Shown here: piece after piece, positions 1 through 5,291 of the stretch
Position numbering within the stretch: the first letter of the stretch is position 1
Layout of the letters: each line of letters begins with the position of its first letter
Assembly (NCBI GenBank): GCA_021163455.1
Contig: JAGGWT010000100.1
Span: forward strand, 1 to 5,291
DNA from: Thermoplasmata archaeon
GTDB lineage: Archaea > Thermoplasmatota > E2 > DHVEG-1 > B18-G2
Direction of reading: 5' to 3'
DNA: 5,291 nt
Program-made: the position numbers and the translations under genes
The notes under the pieces: model-generated
What the model was told of the DNA's origin: nothing
Databases searched by the model: none
Seen by the model: only the letters and a program-made list of their open reading frames with translations

Positions 1-1
1 A

Positions 2-364
2 TGGCACAAGAATCAGGAGATGTTACTGAGGTATCAGATCGCGGCTGGATTCGAGATAATGGTAGACCATGTGTCTGCAGAGGGTCTCGGTAAAGAGTGG
101 CTGGGAAAAATCATAGATGAGAAAAATGTTGATGAATTCATAGAAATATGCAGAAGATACGGTATAAACCCGAGTGGGGAAGGTGGAGAGTTTGAAACAA
201 TTGTTCTTGATTCTCCTCTTTACAGAGAAAAACTCTTTGTAGAAGATATGAGAATCAGATGGTACAGAGATTATGGTTACTGCGAAATCATAAAACTGAG
301 AAAGAAGAGGAAATCAGTAAGTGACATACCCAAGTTTCTTCATATTGGAGAGAAAGAAGAATAA
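2..364 (+). CDS. dph6: Diphthine-ammonia ligase (Dph6 / MJ0570-type ATP-binding protein), 3' part only
   Basis: This enzyme family performs the last step of diphthamide synthesis: ATP-dependent amidation of diphthine on a conserved histidine of elongation factor 2, in the cytoplasm. The frame is open to the left edge, so the gene is partial. The 120 visible codons begin at base 2 with WHKNQEMLL; the ATG at 20 is internal, because this WH..Q..LL stretch belongs to the family. Further family signatures are SAEGLGKEWLG (fragment residues 25-35) and the C-terminal hallmark GEGGEFETIVLDSP (59-72). The N-terminal PP-loop (SGGKDS type) that binds ATP would lie outside the window. The tail after about residue 95 is lysine-rich and looks poorly conserved. 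Its last 51 bp overlap the opposite-strand PqqD-like gene. The family call is firm; the enzymatic role rests on characterised homologues. Confidence 0.9.
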   Translation, partial: WHKNQEMLLRYQIAAGFEIMVDHVSAEGLGKEWLGKIIDEKNVDEFIEICRRYGINPSGEGGEFETIVLDSPLYREKLFVEDMRIRWYRDYGYCEIIKLRKKRKSVSDIPKFLHIGEKEE

Positions 365-655
365 TCTGATGTCTATATCCTTTTCGTCAGGAAATGCCTG
401 CTCCATTTCTTTCAGTATTTGCTCAACAGTGTGTTTCCCATCACACAGTTTCCAGACAAGAGAGCCTTTTTCATCCAGATGCACAGTAAACTCTGGGTCT
501 TTGCCCAGCATTCTGCAAAACTTTTTCCCTATTTTACTTTTGAATTTTGGCACTATTACCCTGACCTTGCCCTCCTCTTCGAGCCAGATGAATTCTTTTC
601 TTACGGGTTTCAATTGGAGAAACTCTTCCCTTGTATACTTACGCTTTTTTGCCAA
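314..655 (-). CDS. PqqD-like small protein (stand-alone peptide-binding fold)
   Basis: This is a 113-aa protein with the PqqD core in its second half: TVHLDEKGSLVWKLCDG (residues 57-73), then TVEQI and a final helix region ending KKLGYV. The first half (LKPVRKEFIWLEEEGKVRVIVP) would supply the beta-strands. An insert of about 18 residues (KFKSKIGKKFCRMLGKDP, 37-54) makes it longer than classical PqqD of roughly 90 aa. In known systems PqqD and related RRE domains bind a precursor peptide and present it to a radical SAM enzyme; no such enzyme or precursor is visible here, so the role is unknown. The start is TTG at 655-653. The next Met is residue 49, inside the domain, and a GAGGGAG ribosome-binding site lies just upstream, so TTG is preferred. 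The gene overlaps the OPT gene by 17 bp and probably shares its transcript. The fold call is fairly sure; the function is open. Confidence 0.82.
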   Translation of the reverse strand: MAKKRKYTREEFLQLKPVRKEFIWLEEEGKVRVIVPKFKSKIGKKFCRMLGKDPEFTVHLDEKGSLVWKLCDGKHTVEQILKEMEQAFPDEKDIDIRLFFFLSNMKKLGYVTY

Positions 656-2624
656 GTATCTCCCTCAAAGGTATATAGAATAGTAGAGCACCTAAATAAA
701 TCCATGCCAGAAGACCTGGCCACCATGGTTCCTGACCAGCCGGGAATACGTTGAGATGGAGACCCGCTATTATGAGGGCTGCAGAACCCACACCCATCAG
801 CGCCTCTCCTGCAACGTATCCTGCGCTCAGAAGGAGACCTGTTCTTATTGCCTTTTCCTTTGGTTTTATTCCAGTCTGTTTTATCGCGAGTTCCCAGTCA
901 CTTATCTCCTCTTCCTCAGCACTGCCGAATCTCTTGGCTATAAATCTATCAGTCAAATACCTGATTATTCCTCCACAGAAGATGGAAACAGAAATAGTAA
1001 AGGGAAGGTATATTCCTATGGCAACAGGCAGAATGGGTATGTTCATGAGAATCAGTGCAAATGCCAGAACCGCTCCAACCACCACGTATAGCCATACCAT
1101 CTGTCCTGTAAGTATACCCTTGGCAATTCCTCCCATGAGGAACGCCTGCGGCGCAGGAAGGTCTTTGCTACCTATGTGGAAAGCAGAGTCCAGCATCTGA
1201 ACGACACCTGCTATAACAGGTGCGGCTATCAGCACCCCTATTATTTCCATCAGCTGCTGTCTCCATGGTGTAGCTCCAACCATCTGCCCACATGCAAGAG
1301 ATTGCAGGACATCTCCGGATATCGCTGCTCCACAACAGATAACAGCAGCAATAAGTATGGCTATAGCAACAGCTTTTGAACCGAGACCAAACGGGAGGAG
1401 AATTAAACTGGTTATGAGCAGTACAGAAACCGTGACACCAGATATAGGATTGTTAGATGAACCAACGAGGCCTGCCATGTAACCGGCGATTGCGCTTGCT
1501 ACGAAAGCGAAGATTACCGCATAGATAGCCATAATACCTGAAAGAGCATACATCTGGGTAACCAGGCAGTAGACAATGAAAACCGGAATCACCATTGCAC
1601 CTATCAGTATGAAAACTGTTTTCATGTTCAGATCAGTATCTGTTCTTTTCTTTGTCTCGGCCTCGACACCCGCCTTCATACCGTGAATAGCTTCCTTTAT
1701 ACCTGCAGCAAGATTGGACCTGAGTTTCCATATTGTCCAAAGTCCGCCGACAAGCATAGCCCCAACGCCTATATATCTTATCTGATTGCTCCATACATAA
1801 TACACTCCATCCAGAGGGTTGGATATGCTTGCAGGCCAGCCACCCATCAGTACAGCGACAGGAAGTATAATAACCCACCCAAGTAACCCTCCAACAAGAA
1901 CATATGATGCTATCTGAGGACCTATAATCCATCCAACAGCGAGCAGAGCAGGGGATGTCGCAAGTCCTCCGTACATCCAGCCCTCTTTTTCCAGCCCTCC
2001 GATGTTGTATTTCCCGATGCTCGTTACACCCTCAATCATTCCCTTGAATATCTTGAGGGAAACCTGTCCAAATTTGAATAGACCTGCGAGGATTGCTCCA
2101 AGCAGAAGCCAGCCAGCGCTGACTGCTGAATCCTTACTCCTTGCCCTCTTCCCAGCACCAACCGTTGTGGTAAGAACAGCAGCTACTGCAACTCCCTCAG
2201 GAAAGGGAAGGTCTGTTTTGACCACAAGCGCTCTCCTCAGAGGGACCATCCACAGTACGCCAAGTACACCTCCAACCGCAGCTATAAGTGCTGTTTCAAG
2301 ATAGTGTATGGAATGCCATTCTCCGAGAATTACAAGGGCAGGAATGGTAAATATAACTCCAGCCGCAAGCGCCTCTCCAGATGCGGCGCCCATCATGGCG
2401 AGATTAACCTCTAAAATCGTGCCCTTAAATGGTCTGAGAATGGCAAAGGCCATGACAGCACCAGGAATAACTGCTGAAACAGTCATACCTGCGTATAGCC
2501 CAAGATAAGCATTTGCTGCACTCAAAAGAACAGCGAGGATCGCACCGATTAAAACGGCTCTAAGAGTCATCTCGGGAACCGTTTGCTCAGCAGGTATAAG
2601 AGATTTGAAGTTCTCCCGCGTCAT
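639..2624 (-). CDS. OPT-family (oligopeptide transporter) membrane protein
   Basis: This is a 661-aa polytopic membrane protein of the OPT superfamily, prokaryotic branch, which includes proton-coupled importers of oligopeptides and, in the YSL branch, metal chelates; the substrate cannot be read from sequence. Visible family signatures are the N-terminal NAYLGLYAGMTVSAVIPG (residues 38-55), VPLRRALVV..LPFPEG (127-144), GSSNNPISGVTVS (388-400), GDVLQSLACGQMVGATPWRQQ (437-457) and LPVAIGIYLP (532-541). Hydrophobic segments recur along the whole length, roughly 14-16 by eye. Charged loops lie near 304-335 and 566-593, the latter an acidic then basic cytosolic-type loop. No cleavable signal peptide is evident. 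The length is normal for the family and the frame is intact. The ATG at 2624 is preceded by a weak GGTAAG and by several TATA-like boxes, so it probably heads its own transcript, followed by the overlapping PqqD-like gene. Confidence 0.93.
   Translation of the reverse strand: MTRENFKSLIPAEQTVPEMTLRAVLIGAILAVLLSAANAYLGLYAGMTVSAVIPGAVMAFAILRPFKGTILEVNLAMMGAASGEALAAGVIFTIPALVILGEWHSIHYLETALIAAVGGVLGVLWMVPLRRALVVKTDLPFPEGVAVAAVLTTTVGAGKRARSKDSAVSAGWLLLGAILAGLFKFGQVSLKIFKGMIEGVTSIGKYNIGGLEKEGWMYGGLATSPALLAVGWIIGPQIASYVLVGGLLGWVIILPVAVLMGGWPASISNPLDGVYYVWSNQIRYIGVGAMLVGGLWTIWKLRSNLAAGIKEAIHGMKAGVEAETKKRTDTDLNMKTVFILIGAMVIPVFIVYCLVTQMYALSGIMAIYAVIFAFVASAIAGYMAGLVGSSNNPISGVTVSVLLITSLILLPFGLGSKAVAIAILIAAVICCGAAISGDVLQSLACGQMVGATPWRQQLMEIIGVLIAAPVIAGVVQMLDSAFHIGSKDLPAPQAFLMGGIAKGILTGQMVWLYVVVGAVLAFALILMNIPILPVAIGIYLPFTISVSIFCGGIIRYLTDRFIAKRFGSAEEEEISDWELAIKQTGIKPKEKAIRTGLLLSAGYVAGEALMGVGSAALIIAGLHLNVFPAGQEPWWPGLLAWIYLGALLFYIPLREILGKKA
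658..666 (-). promoter_or_regulatory. Internal ribosome-binding site for the PqqD-like gene
   Basis: Read on the minus strand, GAGGGAGAT lies within the last codons of the OPT gene and precedes the TTG start at 655 by a few bases. It supports the non-ATG start and reinitiation or coupled translation after OPT. The upstream in-frame stop (TGA at 667-665) rules out any longer form beyond this site. Confidence 0.5.
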
Positions 2625-2632
2625 GCTCTTAC

Positions 2633-2682
2633 CAGATTTAATGATAATTTTTGTCCCTTATAAAATTATTGGTATAAATCTG
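2633..2682. repeat. 8-bp perfect inverted repeat flanking the proximal TATA box
   Basis: CAGATTTA at 2633-2640 and TAAATCTG at 2675-2682 are perfect reverse complements separated by 34 bp. One arm lies in the presumed leader just before the OPT start. The other overlaps the middle TATA-like box. The spacing is long for a hairpin; paired operator half-sites are possible, as is chance in AT-rich DNA. Confidence 0.4.
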
Positions 2683-2696
2683 ACCATTATAAAATT
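2658..2696. repeat. 10-bp direct repeat TTATAAAATT in the OPT promoter
   Basis: TTATAAAATT occurs exactly at 2658-2667 and again at 2687-2696, a 29-bp step. Both copies follow a CC dinucleotide (CCC or CCA), extending the match to 12 of 13 bases. They contain the proximal and distal TATA-like boxes, so they may be duplicated promoter elements or factor-binding sites. Confidence 0.45.
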
Positions 2697-2697
2697 T

Positions 2698-2725
2698 AAA
2701 GGAGAAATTCTTAACCGCCTCCTTT
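2698..2725 (-). terminator. Possible hairpin terminator for prf1
   Basis: AAAGGAG (2698-2704) pairs with CTCCTTT (2719-2725) as a perfect 7-bp stem with a 14-nt loop, just after the prf1 stop codon. On the minus strand the stem is followed by a T-rich stretch (AAATTTTAT). Archaeal termination depends mainly on T-tracts, so the hairpin may not be the active part. The T-rich stretch also overlaps the distal TATA-like box of the OPT promoter. Confidence 0.35.
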
Positions 2726-2731
2726 TACTGC

Positions 2732-3973
2732 TTATATTTCAAATCTCAGTATACCCGCTATTCCACCAAATGTGCTCAGCAAAGTAGAACCTTCCTCGCT
2801 ATCTGTAGAGATAAGTTCAACCTTTGTTCCTTTTTCCTGTGCCTTTCTGGAAAGTTCCTCAACGATCTCGGTTTTCTCCTTTACCACCATGTTTCCTCCA
2901 CATTTCTTGCATTTTGGTGGGTTGCTTTCCATCTTCTTTATCTCGGCTTTATCAGTGGTTTTTTCTTCTTCATACCCGCAGGAATCGCAGACAAGCTTTA
3001 CCCTGTACTTGTCGAGACCCTCTGATATTAGCAGGGTATCAAGGGCTCCCATTTCAAGGGCTTTTCTCACCTCATCCTCCCCGTATATGGCAAGGGACTT
3101 TTTCTTCTTCGTTATTTCTTTGAGAAATCTCCTCATTATTCTCTTTTCCTGTGAAATCTTGAGGTCGTGCATCTTTTCCGAAATCTTCATAACAAGTTCT
3201 CTCAAACCCGATTCATCAGTGTAGCCGGTGTCGATGATGTCGATAATCTTGTTCTTAATTTCGTAGTGAAGATAGTCCCCTTCAACAAAATAGTACTTGG
3301 TTGGACCAGGTCCCCCAACAAATATTCCCTTGAGATCTTTCTCCCCCAGAAAAATCTCGCTGATCTTTTTGCCACACTTTTCAAACCATTCGTGAGCAGC
3401 TATCTCTATCAATCTTTCAAACCTTCTCTGGCTCTGTCCTCCTCTTCCATGCTTGCCCGGTACCCTAGATGTTAGGTAATCTATGGTCTCTATTCTCTTC
3501 CCTCTGAGAATCCCAATGGTACATTCCCTTCTGTCTATTAGAAAGAGACCATAGACATCCCTCTCTGCGAGCATATCCTCCAGTGGCTGGGTGTAAAAGG
3601 AGGAATCACACCTGTATAGAAACGAAGGTACAGGTAGAGGCGGCTCTATCACATAGGTGACCATCTCTGTCTGGTTTGCCCCCGCTGTTTTATGACCAAC
3701 AAAAAAGACGAGACCATTCTCAGGAGGTTTCTTGAAATATTTCAATCTGCTCATTATGGACTCGATAGCGGATAAAACATTTTTTCGAGTTGTTTTTGAT
3801 TTTATGTTGGTGGACTGCGAATACTCGTTTCTCAGATAGTTCATAACATCTGAGATCTGTCTGTTGGGTGGAATGTAAAGGGATATGAGTTCAGTATGCT
3901 GACCTTTACAGGATTTTATTTCGTCAAGTTTCTTTTTAAATTCATATCTCTCAATATCACTGAGCTCTTTCAT
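2732..3973 (-). CDS. prf1: Peptide chain release factor aRF1
   Basis: This is the archaeal class 1 release factor, which reads all three stop codons in the ribosomal A site and triggers peptidyl-tRNA hydrolysis, working with aEF1A and ABCE1 in archaea. The length of 413 aa is normal. Domain 1 carries the stop-codon motifs NIKS (residues 56-59, in NIKSKTTRKNV) and YxCxxxF (YRCDSSF, 120-126). Domain 2 carries the catalytic GGQ loop (PGKHGRGGQ, Gly-Gly-Gln at 178-180). Domain 3 carries a four-cysteine minidomain (C329, C332, C355, C358), as in many archaeal orthologues, and the typical end GSTLLSTFGGIAGILRF. All key residues are present, so it should be active. The ATG at 3973 follows a strong ribosome-binding site that begins within the stop codon of the upstream aCPSF2 gene, so the two are probably co-transcribed and perhaps translationally coupled. 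Confidence 0.97.
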   Translation of the reverse strand: MKELSDIERYEFKKKLDEIKSCKGQHTELISLYIPPNRQISDVMNYLRNEYSQSTNIKSKTTRKNVLSAIESIMSRLKYFKKPPENGLVFFVGHKTAGANQTEMVTYVIEPPLPVPSFLYRCDSSFYTQPLEDMLAERDVYGLFLIDRRECTIGILRGKRIETIDYLTSRVPGKHGRGGQSQRRFERLIEIAAHEWFEKCGKKISEIFLGEKDLKGIFVGGPGPTKYYFVEGDYLHYEIKNKIIDIIDTGYTDESGLRELVMKISEKMHDLKISQEKRIMRRFLKEITKKKKSLAIYGEDEVRKALEMGALDTLLISEGLDKYRVKLVCDSCGYEEEKTTDKAEIKKMESNPPKCKKCGGNMVVKEKTEIVEELSRKAQEKGTKVELISTDSEEGSTLLSTFGGIAGILRFEI

Positions 3974-3979
3974 AAAAAA

Positions 3980-3990
3980 TCACTCCCTCC
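3980..3990 (-). promoter_or_regulatory. Strong Shine-Dalgarno of prf1, sharing a base with the upstream stop codon
   Basis: On the minus strand GGAGGGAGTGA contains two GGAG cores; the second, GGAGTGA, sits six T residues before the prf1 ATG. The first G is also the last base of the TAG stop codon of aCPSF2 (3992-3990). A ribosome finishing aCPSF2 would therefore sit on the prf1 binding site. Confidence 0.75.
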
Positions 3991-5234
3991 TACAACGTGA
4001 AAACCTTTCCATTCTCAGGAATTATAACCTCAGCAAAATCCTTGAGGTCTTCAGCAAGAGGCTTTCTGTCCTCACTGTGGAATAACACTATTTTCTCTGG
4101 TGAACAGCCCTTTGCAAATTCAACCAGCTGAGTGTGCCCTGCATGGGCTGAGAAGTCAAAGTAATAAACCTGACAGTCCACCTTCTGACTGACTCCATAG
4201 AAACTGATACTGCCCTTATCGAGGAGTTGTCTTCCATTTGTTCCATCCACCTGGTAACCTGTCAGAAGAATGGCACTCTTGGGGTCTTTCCTCAACTTCT
4301 CTATATACCAGAGTACCGGGCCGCCGTCCAGCATGCCGCTTGTTGTGAGTATCACTTCTCCTTTGAGAGCATGTTTCCTCTGCTGCGGGTTTCTCACAAA
4401 TTTCACTCTTGATAGCGCTTTCTTCAGCTCTTTCTCAGATCTGAGATATCTAGGATGTTTCAAGAATATCTTCGATATCCTTTCGCCCATGCCATCCATC
4501 CATACATTGAATCCTGACCTGCTCAGCACCATAGCTATTTCCTGAGACCTCGATACAGCAAATACGGGGACGATCGCCACCCCTCCTTTGCTTACTATGT
4601 CCTCTATGGTATCGATGAATTCTCTTTCCAGACTTTTTCTCTCTGGATGGTCTCTTCCAGAGTATGTCCCCTCAAGGAAAAGTATGTCGCATTTCACAGG
4701 TTTGGTTCCATGCAGTAATCGTGTGTTTATGGTATTTATATCTCCGCTGAAGAGGATGCTTCTCGAACTGTTCCTTATCTCGAACATCAGGGAGCCAGGT
4801 ATATGTCCCGCAGGATATGCCTTTAACTCGAAGTCTCCAATCGGTCTGGTTTCAAAGGGGTTGATGGGGATAACTCTGTAATATGCCTCCTTTATATCGT
4901 TTTTATCATATGGATATGCATACCCCTCTGCTCTCGCTACCTTAAGAGAGTCCACATAGAGTATCTTGCTGATTTCTCTGGTTAAGTCAGTCGTCCATAT
5001 TGGAGCATCCTGCTCCCTGACAAGATATGGAAACATCCCGGAATGGTCGAGATGAGCATGTGTCAGTAGAGCTATGTCCACGGGCGGAGCAGGCATTGGA
5101 TAGGATGGAGGGCTGGTTGGGGATATACCATAGTCCAAGAGTAATCTGGTATCATCTATCTCTAAAACCAGACCGAGTTTTCCTACTTCGCTTCCCCCGC
5201 CGAGGAAGTATGCCTTGATATCTTTCATTCTCAC
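3990..5234 (-). CDS. MBL/beta-CASP ribonuclease, aCPSF2-type (no KH domains)
   Basis: This is an archaeal relative of the eukaryotic mRNA cleavage factor CPSF73, in the zinc-dependent metallo-beta-lactamase/beta-CASP nuclease family, expected to act on RNA 3' ends or in RNA decay in the cytoplasm. At 414 aa, the MBL signatures begin almost at the N-terminus, so the KH domains of aCPSF1 are absent. Visible motifs are LLLDYG (D34), THAHLDH (58-64), PAGHIPGS (H144), FSGDI (D165), and beta-CASP motifs A (E188 in FLEGTY), B (H364 in FSAHAG) and C (H386 in VLFHSE). TTSGMLDGGP (297-306) and GYQVDGTNGR (326-335) are also typical. All metal ligands are present. The start is GTG at 5234 or ATG at 5228, two codons apart; neither has a clear ribosome-binding site. 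Its stop lies 16 bp before prf1. Aligning with aCPSF2 rather than aRNase J is based on motif wording and length. Confidence 0.92.
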   Translation of the reverse strand: MRMKDIKAYFLGGGSEVGKLGLVLEIDDTRLLLDYGISPTSPPSYPMPAPPVDIALLTHAHLDHSGMFPYLVREQDAPIWTTDLTREISKILYVDSLKVARAEGYAYPYDKNDIKEAYYRVIPINPFETRPIGDFELKAYPAGHIPGSLMFEIRNSSRSILFSGDINTINTRLLHGTKPVKCDILFLEGTYSGRDHPERKSLEREFIDTIEDIVSKGGVAIVPVFAVSRSQEIAMVLSRSGFNVWMDGMGERISKIFLKHPRYLRSEKELKKALSRVKFVRNPQQRKHALKGEVILTTSGMLDGGPVLWYIEKLRKDPKSAILLTGYQVDGTNGRQLLDKGSISFYGVSQKVDCQVYYFDFSAHAGHTQLVEFAKGCSPEKIVLFHSEDRKPLAEDLKDFAEVIIPENGKVFTL

Positions 5235-5255
5235 GGGTGTAATTGGAGGTAGTAA

Positions 5256-5291
5256 TTAATCTTTGCTATCTTCCTTTTTTATGGACACTAC
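5256..5291 (-). CDS. Possible C-terminal end of an upstream minus-strand gene
   Basis: Eleven codons read in from the right edge on the minus strand (VVSIKKEDSKD) and end at TAA 5258-5256, 21 bp before the aCPSF2 GTG. The charged, lysine-rich tail looks like a protein end, and the spacing would suit an operon. It is too short to identify, and the other two frames also close within this stretch, so it may simply be non-coding leader. Confidence 0.25.
   Translation of the reverse strand, partial: VVSIKKEDSKD

Larger units (their letters stand above)
2625..2731 (-). promoter_or_regulatory. Promoter region upstream of the OPT gene with three TATA-like boxes
   Basis: In this 107-bp AT-rich gap, the hexamer TTTATA occurs three times on the minus strand, at 2664-2659, 2678-2673 and 2693-2688, spaced 14-15 bp apart. 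From the usual archaeal TATA-to-start distance of about 25 bp, the two nearer boxes would give short leaders of roughly 10 or 25 nt before the ATG at 2624. Which box is used cannot be decided from sequence. The possible prf1 terminator lies in the upstream part of the same gap. Confidence 0.55.

Noticed and set aside
321..683. Plus-strand ORF of 120 codons overlapping the PqqD-like gene
   Set aside because: It is serine/phenylalanine-rich with no family signature, whereas the opposite strand has a clear PqqD core; it is an antisense shadow.
751..1200. Plus-strand ORF of 149 codons inside the OPT gene
   Set aside because: It is antisense to well-conserved OPT coding sequence and shows no domain of its own or convincing ribosome-binding site.
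2640..2684. C/D-box-like elements (ATGATAA and CTGA) on the plus strand of the intergenic gap
   Set aside because: The C box is imperfect, no C'/D' pair or k-turn stem is seen, and the AT-rich promoter explains the sequence better.
2716..2731. AAAAGGAGG on the minus strand right after the prf1 stop, resembling a ribosome-binding site for a small downstream gene
   Set aside because: No ATG, GTG or TTG follows at a usable distance; the bases are better explained as one arm of the possible terminator hairpin.
2772..3224. Plus-strand ORF of 150 codons opposite the 3' half of prf1
   Set aside because: It is a Ser/Phe-rich shadow created by the Lys/Glu-rich codons of aRF1; the prf1 motifs on the minus strand are decisive.
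5245..5291. Plus-strand GGAGGT followed by an ATG at 5281, suggesting a divergent gene
   Set aside because: The spacing of about 30 bp is too long for a ribosome-binding site and only three codons are visible.

Overview
The window reads as archaeal chromosome, most likely euryarchaeal. The evidence is an archaeal/eukaryotic-type class 1 release factor (aRF1, with NIKS and GGQ motifs), a beta-CASP CPSF-type nuclease without KH domains, and a diphthamide-synthesis enzyme (diphthamide is made only in archaea and eukaryotes). Purine-rich Shine-Dalgarno sites and TTTATA boxes upstream of genes fit the same picture. I cannot assign a genus from the sequence alone.

Layout from left to right: (1) positions 2-364, + strand, the 3' part of a Dph6-type diphthine-ammonia ligase, cut by the left edge. 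(2) Positions 314-655, - strand, a 113-aa stand-alone PqqD-like protein that starts at a TTG inside the end of the next gene. Its 3' end overlaps the dph6 gene convergently by 51 bp. (3) Positions 639-2624, - strand, a 661-aa OPT-family membrane transporter. (4) Positions 2625-2731, the only sizeable intergenic gap. It holds three TTTATA-like boxes, an 8-bp inverted repeat, a 10-bp direct repeat and a possible terminator hairpin for the upstream gene. (5) Positions 2732-3973, - strand, aRF1 (prf1). (6) Positions 3990-5234, - strand, an aCPSF2-type MBL/beta-CASP ribonuclease. (7) A possible 11-codon C-terminal fragment of a further minus-strand gene at the right edge. There is no stretch over 300 bases without a gene, and I saw no tRNA, rRNA, CRISPR or mobile element.

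Two minus-strand transcription units are likely. The first is aCPSF2-prf1: 16 bp apart, with the aCPSF2 stop codon sharing a base with the prf1 ribosome-binding site. It places RNA 3'-end processing or decay together with translation termination. The second is OPT-pqqD-like: a 17-bp overlap and an internal ribosome-binding site, which suggests translational coupling of a peptide or metal-chelate transporter with a small peptide-binding-fold protein. The housekeeping genes are ordinary. The OPT/PqqD-like pair and its repeat-rich promoter are the least explained part and the best candidate here for an undescribed functional link, but that link is inferred from gene order only.
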